Origin: Plecoglossus altivelis
Taxonomy: Eukaryota > Chordata > Actinopteri > Osmeriformes > Plecoglossidae
Length of the DNA: 64,000 nt
Assembly (NCBI GenBank): GCA_036571765.1
Contig: BROE01000019.1
Span: 10,628,199 to 10,692,198 of the forward strand
Direction of reading: 5' to 3'
Shown here: one piece after another, positions 21,354 to 35,848 of the stretch
Layout: every line of letters starts with the position of its first letter
How positions within the stretch are numbered: the stretch's first letter is position 1
Program-made: the position numbers and the translations under genes
The notes under the pieces: generated by a model
What the model was told of the DNA's origin: nothing
Seen by the model: only the letters and a program-made list of their open reading frames with translations
Databases searched by the model: none

Positions 21354-24300
21354 CTGCCACGCAAGACGATCAGGTCATGGTCAGGTCAGCATGATCAGGT
21401 CAGCATGATCAGAGCATGATCAGAGGTCAGCATGATCAGGGCATGATCAGGTCAGCATGATCAGGTCAGCATGATCAGGTCATGATCAGAGGTCAGCATG
21501 ATCAGATCATGATCAGGTCAGCATGATCAGGGCATGATCAGGTCAGCATGATCAGGTCAGCATGATCAGGTCAGCATGATCAGGTTAGCATGATCACGTC
21601 AGCATGATCACGTCAGCATGATCACGTCAGCATGATCACGTCAGCATGATCACGTCAGCATGATCAGGTCAGCATGATCATATCAAGATGTTCAACTTCC
21701 TGACATCATGTTGAATGATTGAGCCAACTGGGTATTTTTTAAATCTGTATATCTATATCTATCTATATATAGATATCTATACATACAGAGATATCTATAT
21801 ATACAGAGATATATCTATATATACACATACACACATTTATAAATCATTTTTTTTCTCGCTGTAGCAGACGATTTTTGAGTGAAGCGTGACAGGAAAGGCG
21901 AGGAGATGGAAAGACAGTGGGTGGTAGGACATGTAGTAAAGGGCCCAGGCTGGAATCGAACGCAAGTTGCTACGTTAAGGCCACAGACTACATGAAAAGC
22001 ACACTTTACAAATGTAACTCTGACTTGAGTCTCCCAGTGACCTTCTGGAAGCTTCTCACCTTGCTGGGGTCCCAGTCCTGAGTCTTGGTCTGGCTCTTCA
22101 TCATCTCATAAGTCTGTTCCATGGTGTCCACGTCCGGCTTGGGGTACCCAGGAACCACGTTGTGTAGCTGGAACCCAAACAGCTGTAGCCAGCTGCTGAT
22201 ATCTGGGGGCAACAGAGACAGACACATGAGAACACGCGTGTTTCTCCACAAGATAACTACAGGTGATAGGTTAATTGGCATATTGAGAAATTGCCCCTAG
22301 AGAGTGGATGTGTGAGTGAATGGTTGTCTGTGTCTCTGTGTTAGCCCTGCGACTTGCTGGCCCCAGCCTATGGCCTGAAAGCTACTGGGTTAGGCTCCAG
22401 TCACCCGTGACCCCTAAATGGGAACAAGCGGGACTGCAATCCCTCCCGGGGATTAGCAGTAGACAATGGATGGATAACTACAGGTGCACTGTGGGATTCT
22501 ACCAAACGCCCGGGCGGTGTGTTTTACCTGTTGTGAACTTCCTGACGTCCTGCAGATCCCCGACAGGGTAGTTGTTCTTGAAGGAGTACAGGTTGAAAGG
22601 CTTTGGGTGAGCGCTGAGCTCGCTCCACAGGTTGTGGTTGGGGGTGGTCCACCTCCCCGCTACAACATCATAATCCCTCCTTCCCAGGTGCACAAGGCGG
22701 GTAAGGGGGTCGTACAGTCCCCCCTGGAATCCCACCACCAGCTGGAAGGAGGGGTTGGAGTCTAGGTAGACGTCCCCGTACGGCGTGTAACGCATCTCCT
22801 TGACGATGTGTCCCCTGCTGCTGAACACGGCCAGCGGCGTGCCCGAGTTGTCGCACGCCACGTAGTACTCCTCGCCGCTGCTCAGCTCCATGGCGATGAG
22901 GTGTCCCTGCAGGTCGTAGTAGAGGGAGGAGATGCCAGCGCTGGAGTGATTGTACATGTGAGTTACCCTAGTAGGCTTGGTCAGATCAGCGTAGAAGAAC
23001 TGCAGCTGCTGGCCATCGCTACTTCGGCTAGCTACTCGCCGGCCCAGCCCGTCATAGCGGTAGTACACCGTCCGCTCCGACACCTTGTCGAAGGCCTTGG
23101 ACAGGAGGCCGTTGGAGTTGTAGTCGAACGCCACGTTCCCTCGCTGTCGGAGGAACCCGTCTTCGTCCATCTTATACATGATCTCTCCCAGCCTCGTGAT
23201 GCGATCTCGTAAGTCGTAGCGAAGCGGCGTCAGCCTGGCGCTGTTGCCGTGACTCAGCAAGTTGATGTTGCCATTCAGGTCGTAGCTGTAACGCCATTGG
23301 GCGCGGTCGTTCACCGACACGGCCTGCAGCTGGCTGTCGGCGTCGTACTCGTAAGAGTAACGAGTGATGTTGTTGTCCACGCCGATCCGGATGTCGCAGA
23401 CGGTGACTCGTCCTGAGCTGTCGTACTGCAGGGTCATCCAGTAAGCGATGGCCTTCATGATCTCATACTGCACTTCAATCACCTGACCGTTGGCGTTAAA
23501 AATCTTGGTGTGCTTCATGATGTGCGTGGTGATGACCTGATTGAGGTCGTAGTTGATGACGCTGAACTTGCCAAACTGCTCGATCCTCCCAGACACGTCC
23601 ACGTAGCGGTAAAGGTCGATGGGCAGAGGGGTCTCATTGATCATAGCCTGCATGCTGGTGACCCGGAAGTTGTTGTAACTGTAGTCAAACCTGGCGTTTA
23701 CAAGTCCCTCCACGTTAAACCTGTAGATCTGCCTGCCAACCAGAGGACCTGGGAGGAGAAGAAGAAATGAATAATTTTCAGATTTAAGAAGACATTAAAA
23801 AAATAGGAGATTTTAACTTCTTTTTATTTATTTTTTCAAGCGTTTATTTAAAGTTGACTGTTGAAAAGTTTCTTTCCTTGTCAAAAAACAGAGTTTGAGA
23901 GTGCTAGAACGATCCCATAATCTCAAATGATCTTTGTTAAACCCACTTTAAAAACAGTGAATAACTACTTGTATGAAAAATTGAATGAATTGAATAATTT
24001 TCAACATTTGAATGACTTCTGTCCTTTTGGTATTGAGGTCCTTGTATGACATTATGTGACTGCAAATAACAGTCAAAGCGGCTGCCCTACCAAGCTTGAA
24101 ATTGCAGAGGAGTGATACATTCAAACCTCCCGAATGGCAGTTAATTACCACAGGCTTATTCATACTCTGTCAGTTCTGTTAAGGCCTACAACAGCATCCA
24201 GTGTGACCTCGTTTTAGCTGCGGAGGTCGGAGAGTAGACGGTTTGACACAAAAAGGAGGAAGGCTGGCCATTAGGTTTCCCACTTCGAACAGTAGCTAGT

Positions 24301-27300
24301 CGTTAGCTAGTCATTAGTTAGTCGCTTCCTAGTCGTTAGCCAGTCGTTAGCTAGTCGTTAGCTAGTCGTTCTCTCAGTGCTAACCGTCATGTTTGTTTTA
24401 GGATCTAGGCTGAAAGGATCGAGTGCCAGCATTATGGAAACATTTTCACTGATGCATCGGCTCAGCAGTGACAGCCGTCAGAGATAGACTCCCTGTCAAT
24501 CATCCTTGTCTCACCAGAAGCTCTGTCTGTATTCATCCTCAAGTCAGCTAAATCCAGTCATGCTGTAAAACACCCTCAAAGACCCCCTGCTCTCCGCGCT
24601 CTCCCATCGCTTTCCCGCTCTCTTCCCTGATTGCTTATTTCAGGTTAAAATCAGAGGTATTGTTCCCCAGTCGTAGCCCACTAGCAGAGCTGCCCTGGGA
24701 CACGGTTAGGTACGGCTTCACAACGAATCCCCTCAGCGGGGGCTGGAGGTGGAGCGGGGCAGGGGGGAGGCCAGCCCTGGGGGAAGGCAGACCCCCAACA
24801 GAGAGACATGCATATCTGTCAATAGACAGAATCAAACTCTGGGACACTGGGGGAAATTGCTCATCACTGCACAGCTGCGCAGCCAATCTCCATCTCCTCA
24901 CAATGGGGCTGATTTGGGGGCGCTTTATAGTCGGAGGAATATTGGCTTTGTGGGGATTTCAAATCCCCACTGAGTTTAAAACCGAAGCTTGCTGATAATC
25001 CATGGATTTGGCTACCAAGATAGGACTCAACTCGATTGTATATAGACACAGTGATGATTCTATGACTAATGATAGAATTACTTCATGTCGTAATATATGG
25101 CTTTCATCCTCATTGACTGCTTACTCGTTTTATTAGTTTAATAAATCCAGCGTGAGACAATAAGTCAATTTATTACCTACCATCCATTTACCTTATACAC
25201 TGCATATGATCCTGTTATCTTTGAGTGAGGATCGCATTAAAGCTGTGAATGAGTCAGGATATGGATATAACTGGATATCACTTAGTCATTCACCATAACC
25301 ATCAACTAGGAGAAGTCTGTAAGCCAGACGTACCCGTCTGTCTGTACCTGTCTGCCTGCAACTGTGAGACAGCAGAAACTGTCTGTCTGTACCTGTCTTC
25401 CAGCATCTGTGTGAGAGAAGTCTGTCAAAGCATGTGAGACAGCAATACCTGTCTGCCTGTAGCGGATGGTGCAGGTGAAGCCCTGGTTGCTAAGGTGGAT
25501 GGTCTTCACCCCACCGGAGGTCTCCTCGTAGGTGAAGGTAACCAGGGTGGTGTCGTACAGGATCTCTGCCAGACGAGCCTGACGGCTATACCGGTACAGG
25601 ACACGCCGGCCAGTACCCAGATGGAGGGTCTGGATGAGGCGGCCATCATGGCTGTAGTCCTGGAGCATGGCAGCTGATTGGCTGTCAGGAGGGGTGTAGG
25701 TGTTCCTGTAGTAGCCTACAGACAGCATGGACTGCAGACTGTGGCGAACCATGCTGGGCATGGTCACTGACATCAGGTAGTCGGTGTGGTCGTACTCAAA
25801 GGTGTACCTGCGCTGGCTGTGCAACTGGAGCATGACGGACTGATGGACACAGACAGACAGACAAGGAGACAGACAGACAAGGAGACAGACAGGCAGACAG
25901 ACAGACAGGCAGACAGACAGAAAGAGACAGACAGGCAGACAGACAGACATGGAGGCAGACAGACAAACAAGGAGACAGACAGGGAGACAGACAGGGAGAC
26001 AGACAGGGAGACAGACAGGGAGACAGACAGGGAGACAGACAGGGAGACAAGGAGAGAATAAATAACTCGAGAGAATTCACTCAGTGAACTCCTAAAACCT
26101 AAAAGCGTATATTTACCACCTGTTTGAGAATAACCATCTGCCAACCTCCTGAATCATTAATATTTCCCAACAGTCCCCCAATCCCTAACGCTTCTCACCT
26201 TCTCCAGGAACGTGTAGGTCCATATCTTGCCGTTCGTCCATGTCCTGGAGACTACCCGTCCATTCTCATGCTCCAGCTTCTCAGACCAGTTCCCTCTGTG
26301 GATACTGGTGACCAGNTGATTGGCTGTCAGGAGGGGTGTAGGTGTTCCTGTAGTAGCCTACAGACAGCATGGACTGCAGACTGTGGCGAACCATGCTGGG
26401 CATGGTCACTGACATCAGGTAGTCGGTGTGGTCGTACTCAAAGGTGTACCTGCGCTGGCTGTGCAACTGGAGCATGACGGACTGATGGAGACAGACAGAC
26501 AGACAAGGAGACAGACAGAAAGAGAGACAGACAGAAAGAGACAGACAGGCAGACAGACAGACATGGAGACAGACAGACAGACATGGAGAGAGACAGGCAG
26601 ACAAGGAGACAGACAGACAGACAAGGAGACAGACAGAAAGAGAGACAGACAGAAAGAGACAGACAGGCAGACAGACAGACATGGAGACAGACAGACAGAC
26701 ATGGAGAGAGACAGGCAGACAAGGAGACAGACAGACAGACAAGGAGACAGACAGAAAGAGACAGACAGGCAGACAGACAGACAAGGAGACAGACAGAAAG
26801 AGACAGACAGGTAGACAGACAGAAAGAGACAGACAGGCAGACAGACAGACATGGAGACAGACAGACAGGGAGAGAGACAGACAGACAAGGAGACAGACAG
26901 ACAGATAAGGAGACAGACAGATAAAGAGACAGACAGAAAGAGACAGACAGGGAGACAGACAGGGAGACAGACAAACAGACAAGGAGAGAATAAATAACTC
27001 GAGAGAATTCACTCAGTGAACTCCTAAAACCTAAAAGCGTATATTTACCACCTGTTTGAGATGAACCATCTGCCAACCTCCTGAATCGTTAATATTTCCC
27101 AACAGTCCCCCAATCCCTAACGCTCCTCACCTTCTCCAGGAACGTGTAGGTCCATATCTTGCCGTTCGTCCATGTCCTGGAGACTACCCGTCCATTCTCA
27201 TGCTCCAGCTTCTCAGACCAGTTCCCTCTGTGGATACTGGTGACCAGCCCCTCTGGAGAGTATGAGACGTTCACCTCGTTGTACTTGCTGCTGGGGGACC

Positions 27301-30300
27301 AGACGACAGGACGGCCCATTCTGTCGTACAGGATCCTCAGGGTGAACTTTCTGTGGTCGTCGTAGATCTTCCCAACTCGAGTCACCTGGTTGAAATCTAT
27401 GGAGAGCACGTTCCTGTTGTGGGCCTAGAGAGACACACAGTGAGACAGAGAGAGACACACACAGTGAGACAGAGAGAGACACACACAGTGAGACAGACAC
27501 ACACACACAGTGAGACACACACAGTGAGACAGACACACACACACACAATGATACACACACAGTGAGACAGACACACAGTGAGACAGACACACAGTGAGAC
27601 AGACACACAGTGAGACAGACAGACACACACACACACACAATGAGACACACACAGTGAGACAGACACACACACACACACAATGAGTCAGAGACTGACAGTG
27701 AGAGGAACAAAGTTGTGACTCAGTTCAACCACTAATTCAATCACAATGGCTGATCATAATGTTGATGGCTCGTCTATGAAACAGAACGGGGAAGCTGTTA
27801 AATAGCCCCAGTTGAAGCACCGTTGGTGTTTGATTTCAAAAACAAGGCCACGATGTATCCGTGACATGGTTAATGGCAGCTAAGTGGCAGAGGAATCATC
27901 AGGAATATAAATATCTGCTCCAACCGGCAGCGATGGAGATAATGTAGCGTACCTTGTCTCAGTGCAAATGTACCCTCTTAGCTTTTAATTCATTTCGTTC
28001 AAATTGGTCGGAGGAAGGTGTTGTACTCTCAGAACCCTCACCCCATTTGTTGTTCCGCGTCACGTTTAAATGTGCTCCACCCAGGGGAAATGCATTTTGG
28101 GTATGAGAGAAGTGAAAACTTGACAAAAATAAGTTTAGAAGACTGGCACTTGAGAAGTGTGAAGTGCAAGTACAGTGCAGAAGTGTGAAGACATGCTAAC
28201 TGTGAGTGGAATGGACTTTATTTTAAATTGTTATGCTGTAATTATAGCTAATGTAGTGACTTACAACAGCCAGCACTCTACAGTACATCCCACTCAGCCC
28301 AGTTGGTTAGCGTGTGTTAGCTTGTGTTACCTTTAGCTAACATCTGGTAGCCTGTATTAGCATGTGCTAGCTTTTGGTAGCGTGTGGTAGCCTATGTTAG
28401 CCTCAGTGAGTTAGCATGTGTTAGCTTGTGTTACCTTCAGCTAACATCTGGTAGCTTGTATTAGCATGTGCTAGCTTTTGGTAGCGTGTGGTAGCCTATG
28501 TTAGCCTCTGCTAACATAGCGTTAGCACGTGTGTTCATGCTTTCGCCTACCCTCAGCCGCCTCTCGTAAGCTGTGTAGTTAGTTCGGGCCGTGTCCCTTC
28601 TCTGCCTCCACTCGATGAGACTGTGGCTGTGTTCCCCCGGTAGCGAGATGTTGCATTTCCCCACCGTGGGGCTGACCACGCCAGACGAGATGTGCGGCTC
28701 AGTAGTCAGAGTAACTTCCATGCCGCTAGCGAACGTCACCCACAGGGATCCATCCGAACTCACTCGGTAGGTGTTTTGGGCATGTTCTGAACGACGGAGA
28801 GAAAAACACACAGGAACAAACGTAGAAGCAGAAAAATCAGACAGCAGCCTTCTGAACAACTTGATCTGCAAACGGACCATGAACATACTCCTCAACAAAT
28901 GTGATCTTTATTGTCATTTACAACCCCTGTTAATGTGGAAACATTCAGTCCTTTCATATGTATGAGAAGGATATATACTATTATAGTATTAGTATATAGT
29001 ACTATACATACTAGTACTATAGTATTAGTATATAGTACTATACAAGCAAAAAAGTAAAAAAAGAGATAGAATAGAGAAGTAGAAAGGACAAGAAGAATTA
29101 CAAAAGAACAAACGTAGAAGCAGAAAAATCAGACAGCAGCCTTCTGAACAACTTGATCTGCAAACGGACCATGAACATACTCCTCAACAAATGTGATCTT
29201 TATTGTCATTTACAACCCCTGTTAATGTGGAAACATTCAGTCCTTTCATATGTATGAGAAGGATATATACTATTATAGTATTAGTATATAGTACTATACA
29301 TACTAGTACTATAGTATTAGTATATAGTACTATACTCTGTACAATACTCTATGCACCCCTAATGCACATCTGGGATAAGCCGTTTGTACAGTTTGTATAG
29401 TTTTGTATCTTTTTTAGTTTATGTTTTAAGGAAAATTGTTATATTTATTTTAATTTGATTGTTGTTTAGACTGTCTGTATTGTTGAATGTCTGTACTTAT
29501 GTAGCACCCGATCTGGGCTCTGTTAGAGCACGGACAATTTCTGCGTCCTCCACTGTATGCACGCATTTTGTGTAATCGGGGAATGACAATTAAGCACAAC
29601 TTGAACTTGAAGTACTAGTACTATAGTATTAGTATATAGTACTATACATACTAGTACTATAGTATTAGTATATAGTACTATACATACTAGTACTATAGTA
29701 TTAGTATATAATACTATAAGTACTAGTACTATAGTATTAGTATATAGTACTATAAGTACTAGTACTATAGTATTAGTATATAATACTATAAGTACTAGTA
29801 CTATAGTATCAGTATATAGTACTATAAGAACACCTTCCTTAAAACTGAAGATAACTCCTAAATACGTTGAGATGGAAAAGTACATCACAATCTGTGTCTT
29901 TCAAACTGGATTCTGTGGTCTGTAAATCTCAAGGGGAAGTCAAGGTTTTTTTCTCTGTGTGAACAAGATAACAGACATCTTTATTAATCCCCAGACAAGA
30001 ACATGTTGTTGTTACATCAAATTGACAGGCAAGATGTTGTGACTAAACAAGAAAACGTAAATAATACACATACAATTTTAACAATATGAACATAAAAACA
30101 TATAAAAACATCAATGTAAACCATAAACAAATGAACAGGCGATGTGTACATGCAGTGAGAGAATATATTCTCAGCGTAAAATAGACAGAAAAATGAGCAA
30201 CAGCAGCAGTAAACATTATGAATCATGCATAAAAATAAAATAATAAAAGAAAAAAGGCTGTTCTGAGGGGAAGGGGGGGGGGGCAGGAAGTGATGTATCC

Positions 30301-33300
30301 TGGGAGTTTGAAAATCTAGACCTAATTTCCTCTCTGCCTCTTGCCTGTAACAAACTGGCTGATTCTCAGGATGTGACATAGCGACTCAAGGCAAGAGCAG
30401 AGGGATGTGTAGATATGTCAGAAGGATAGTTTTCCTGTTGTCACCAGCTGTGATGTTGATATTTACACTGCATGACTCACAAAAATCAACACTTTTCAGA
30501 GGTGGTTTCATTTGAAATAATTCCCAAACAGTGTTCCCTGAAACGCTCATTTTCATGTCCTCTATGTGAGACCAGGGGAGTGATTTAGCCATGGGCTCCG
30601 AAAGGTTTTAATAAAACCTGCTAATAAAATCTTTCTTCCTCTTTTTTTATCACTTCCTGTTTACAAGTTCATGGTATGTGTCAGCAACTGTTTACACCTT
30701 GGTCTGCTTCATTATTATTCAAATGTTCTCTAACTGTGACTGAGGAACTGTAATTTAAAAAAAGCACACAGAGTTAAGAACCGTAATTAATGGCTGGGCG
30801 CACCGAGACAAAAACAGTCTTTCCTTGAAGGGAATAATCCGATGACATTGTATGAAATGTGGAAGGGTCAGTGGCAATGACCTAGTGTCATGTGGTTTAA
30901 CCCCTGATGCTTTGCAGCAGCACATCTACACCTGGGAGGGGCGAAGAGGCCTAAAGGGCGTGACCTTATGCCATCATAAACCATAAATATCCTAACATTG
31001 TTGTTTAAATAATTCTAATAATCTTGAATGAAAGGCACTACAATGTCCATAGCATATAATAGCGAGCGGGTCATCTGATATAACTTTGACTCTTGATTCT
31101 TGATTTTTCTCGCTGGTAAAAGCAGACATGAGATGACTGAACCGATCGTCAACCCGATCGTCTCCAAACGTCGCCACTTTCAGTCTTTTTCTGTCTCTGA
31201 TCGAAGCTCACATGGTTTCTGTCATCATGAAGACGTTTGAGTACACTTTACAGTAAGGAGATAAAAATAAGACCCAAACACACCAGGGACTTGAAACATT
31301 CATCTGAGCCCTGATCACAGACAGCTTCCTGCTGGCAAGGCTCTGAGCAGTCAGGACATGAAGCTGACTGATCCTGATGTGGATTGAGGTGAACAACTTA
31401 CTACTACCTTGGCGTAGCGTGTAGATGGTGCTGGAGGCGGAGAAGTTGGTGGCGGTGATGAACCTCTCCTGGTTAGACGTCTCCGCCTCCACCCTCACAG
31501 ACCTTTCCATGCTGCCCTGGAAGCTGCTGACCTCACCCGTTGGCAAGGTTACGTTGATGAGGTGACCCTCCAAGTTGTACCTGGGGAACAACACACACGG
31601 TCAAACACACACGGTCAAACACACACACACACACACAAAGCGCGATCCCACCCTCGGTTATCTCCAGAGACAGCTAGCGAGACAAGGCTCCGAGAAGGGG
31701 TCGGGGATAGCAACGATCAAACTTGGAGATATCATCAAGTGTGTGGAGCTGCAGGTCTTCCTGCGTTTCCACAGTTGAACCACAGGGGGGCACTGTGACG
31801 GTGGGGCTCAGACAGACATGATGGTGACCTCCAGCAGATACACTGCAGCAGGACACTGAGGACAGCCTTAAATTGGAGTGGATGTTCGCTTTTTCCTGCG
31901 GTAGCACAGCAGGGGAGGGGCGGGGGGGTAAATCAGTTGCCGATCAAACTAAATTAAAGAAAAGGGAAATAAAGAGCGATGTGAAAAGGATTCTTTGCCC
32001 CTGACATTCAAGTGGATTTGAAACCCACGGAGCTCCTGAAGGAATCCTTCAAAATGCCTACGCAAACATTTTATTTAATCACACCAGTATCTCTTTTCTC
32101 AGAGCTTTTGAATCACCAACAAAAGGAGACCTTTTTTTAATAAGCCCGTGTGCGGAACTGTCCCAATTAGAAAGACCATCATTTTGCGCGCAACAATGTA
32201 ATCCAATATACAGACACAAATTGTTTGTATAATTTAAAAATCCTCTTGAAATACGAATACATGTCAAAGGGATCACATGGGCATCGCTACCCATACAACA
32301 TCTGTAGACACGGCGCCTTGACAACAGCGTGTCGACAGCAGAGCCTTTCGATCTGAAAGGCGACCGGAGAGTTTACCAGGTTCAGGGTGACATGACAATG
32401 ACGACGGCAGCTGAACTCACTCATAGACCGTCGTCCAAGCGTTCTCGTTGCTCATGGTTGCCAGGAGACCCGAGTTGCCATGGTAGCTGATCTGTGCCAG
32501 GTCGTGAGCCAGGGCAGAGACCTTCTTGAGGAGACCGGCGTTGCTGACGGTGAGCCAGTAGACCTGGCCGCCCGGGACCAGCAGCCATAGAGGAACGCCG
32601 TTGGCGTCGCGACGCACGTGGACGGTACTGCCGTCGCCGGCGACGACGGAGGTCAGCCGACCCTCCCCGGTGTAGGTGAAGTTGTAGAGGTAGTCGCTGG
32701 TGACCAGACTGAGTGTGTGCAGGTGCGTGCCGTTGGCGCTGAAGAGGTAAAGCTCTTGGTCGACCACGGACGTGACCTCGTACACGCCGCTGGCGCTGAG
32801 GCGTGGGCGGTTGGGGGAGAGGGCGCGGACGCGGATGTTGCCCAGGTCGGATATGTAGAGCGTCCCATTGGGGGAGACAGCCAGGGAGGATGGAGCCTTC
32901 AGCTTGGCATCACGGGCGTAGCCACCGTCTCCTGTCCGGCCAACGGAGGAAGAGGGTTAACACTCAACTGTAACATTCCCTTAACCCTGGTGGGTCAATG
33001 TGACCGACCATTGTGGTACCAAAGGTGAATCACAATGACCCAAAGGCAGCACATGGGTTATCCAAACAACTCAAACGCACTTTTCATTTTCAGCGTTAAT
33101 GTGATTTGAGAAATTGTTTACAAATCTCACTTAATTGACAAAAGACACACACATGTACTTTGACAAGTCATTCACACAGGTCAACACGAGGGTGGGATTC
33201 TAAACCGTGTGGCTGATCCCACGGTTGCCCTGGCGACCCAGCGGGGGAGGGGTGGGGGGCGGGCCCCTGGGACCCACCGGAGAAGCAGTCACAGCTGGGA

Positions 33301-35814
33301 TCGATCTTGCAGTCGCATTCGCTAGGTGCTCCCGCCACTACGGAGATCTCCCCGTTGGTGGTGACCTGCTGAACACGGTTGATTTTCCTCTCATCCGTCT
33401 CGGCTACGTACAGAACGCCCTCGTGAGACACAGCGATGGCCTTGGCTGCTTCCAGGGTGGAGTGGATCGCCGCCCTGCTCACCAGGAAATGGTCGATGCC
33501 CGGCACCTGACAGTGGATGGGTCGGCCAGCGACGATGCGAACCTGAGCGCTCTCGGACACCTGGAGCACGATGTTGTTGTCGAGGACGTACAGGGAGTTG
33601 TCCATGGGGCTGATGGCGAGGGACGTCGGCCACTCCAGACGCACCTGGACATTTCAGAATAAGAAACCACATTCAACAGGAATAACAAGGCTGAGTGTTG
33701 TGGATGGAGGTTCCAACTTGGATGCTGTCGTTTCAGATAACGGTGGCGTTCTCCCTCTCCCTCTGTTACATTTCTTTAAAAAAAAAAAGAAAGAAAAAGG
33801 CCTTTGTGAGTTAATTCGATTTGATGATTTGTCTGAAACGTCGCCGAAGTTGTTCAGCGAGAGAACGGGATGGCAACAACACGGAAGTGTGGCAGGAGAC
33901 AGCATGGTGGTTGTGAAAGGTAGCTGTAAGTGGTGTTAGATTGGAAATGTCACCGTAAGGTCACTCTCAGACTTATGCTCACACTACGCACCCAAGTAGA
34001 CAGAGTTGAGGACACACATTTAGAATAAAGAGCTCCTAGGTATGGTTCACTAAGTGTGGCTGGAATACTTAAGGGTACTGGATGGGCTTCCAACGAACAA
34101 ATCCGCCCATTTAATCACCCCCCTGTTTAATTGGATCATGAAAAACCATTCTTCCAACACAAATAATAGGTGGCAAGTGTTCCTGCACAATAGGGGTGAA
34201 AGATTCAGATTGGTGGAGGATAAAATTAGTTACCATCTCACCTTCAAGTACTCTGAGAGAATCTGATGAAAGGGGAGGTATAAATATGAGTCAATTGTCC
34301 GTGAATGAAACAGTTCGTCCAGGAATAATTTGACACTTTTCCACACTGGAAGCCAAAATATACTGACAGCTTGGTGTCCAAGAACTCAAATTACAGGTGA
34401 GTTCCAACTGCAGTGATGGTTTGAAAGCACATCTAACAGCTTCTGTGTTGTGAGAAGGAGGTATGACAGTTTGTTGGTAAACACATTCTAGAAACAAACA
34501 CTAATTGACGTGATACATTTTCCCTCTGCAAAATAAAACCCAAATCGTCTGTAGCTTCACTCTCAAACTATTGCCATCCAATGTTCCAGTGGGACTCACA
34601 TCAGATTTAATCATATGCTATCATGGAACGATTCTGCTCAGTAATATAAATCTATTTCCAGATATTCAATAAGAATTCTCACCAACTCCCACACAGAACA
34701 ATATTATTCACTTCTCCAAAGGACTGTCGTTTGCTGTTGGCTTGAGTTGAGTTCTGCATTTATTTCACGGTGAAGTCAAGAGTGTAGGATTGGCTGAAGC
34801 GTAATGCTTCTTTTGTTTCCAAGATCTATCAGCTCTCTCACACGCACAGGGAGAAACCCACTGCTCAGGAGAGAGGGGAGGGAGGGAGGGAGGGAGGGGG
34901 AGAGGGAGGGAGGAGAGGACAAGGGAGAGGGAGGGCAAGGGAGAGAGGGTAGGAGGGAGGAAGGAGAGGGTAAGGGAGAGAGGAGAGGGCAAGGGAGAGG
35001 GAGAAGGAAGGAAAGGGAGGGAGGAGAGGTAGGAGAGGGAGAGAGAAGAGAGAAGGGAGAGGGAGATGGAGGGAGGGAGGAGAGGGACAGGGGATGGAGG
35101 AGAAGGAGGAGAGGGAGGGAGGAGAGAAGGGAGAGGGAGATGGAGGGAGGGAGGAGAGGTGAGGAAGGCCAGAGGGATGAGAAGAGGGAGGAGAGGGAGA
35201 AATGGACGGGAGGGAGGAGAGGTAGGAGAGTGGGAGGGAGAGAGAAGGGAGAGGCGAAGATGGAGGGAGGGAGGAGAGGGGGGAGGAGAGGGACAGGGGG
35301 ATGGAGGAGTAGGGAGGGAGGAGAGAAGGGAGAGGGGAGAAAGGAGGGATGGAGCGGAGAGGAGAGGAGAAGGTGAGGGGAGTGGAGGAGAGGACAGCGG
35401 GATGGAGGAGAGGGAGGGAGGAGAGGGACATAGTGGAATGGGGGAGAGGGGGAGGAAGGGAGGCGAGGAGAGGGAAGGGATGAAGGAGGGGAGAAGGAAG
35501 GAGGAGAGGGACAGGGATGGGGAGGCGGGGGAGAGGAAGGGAGGAGAGGACAGGGGATGGAGGAGAGGGAGGAGAGAAGGGAGGAGAGGGACAGGGGAAG
35601 AGAGGAGAGGACAGGGGATGAGGAGAGGAGAGGAGAGGAAGGGAGGAGAGGGACAGGGATGGAGAGAAGTAGGGACAGGATGGTAGGAGGGAGGAGATGG
35701 TGTTTCTTCTAGGGTGAAGCAAGAACAAAACAAGAATAATACAGCTCTGGCAGACTCCAGTCTCAGTCCTGACTGGGGACAAAGCTGGAATGGATTGTCA
35801 GATGCAATACGGAG

Positions 35815-35848
<34 letters not shown>

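Noticed and set aside
21368..21685. Regulatory GATC cluster (as in bacterial origins)
   Set aside because: It is simply the TGATCA core of a 14-bp minisatellite in a vertebrate intron.
25786..27076. Ser/Cys/Leu-rich and Arg/Asp/Thr-rich reading frames over the CAGA arrays
   Set aside because: Translations of a microsatellite, lying in introns and differing in length between the two allelic copies.
25449..27424. True tandem exon duplication in tenm1
   Set aside because: Both extra copies are cut at the N, exonic sequence is identical, and the complete exons on either side already give a normal teneurin-1.
34765..35782. Long Pro/Ser- and Gly/Arg/Glu-rich reading frames over the purine array
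   Set aside because: Composition artefact of a G/A simple repeat inside a tenm1 intron.
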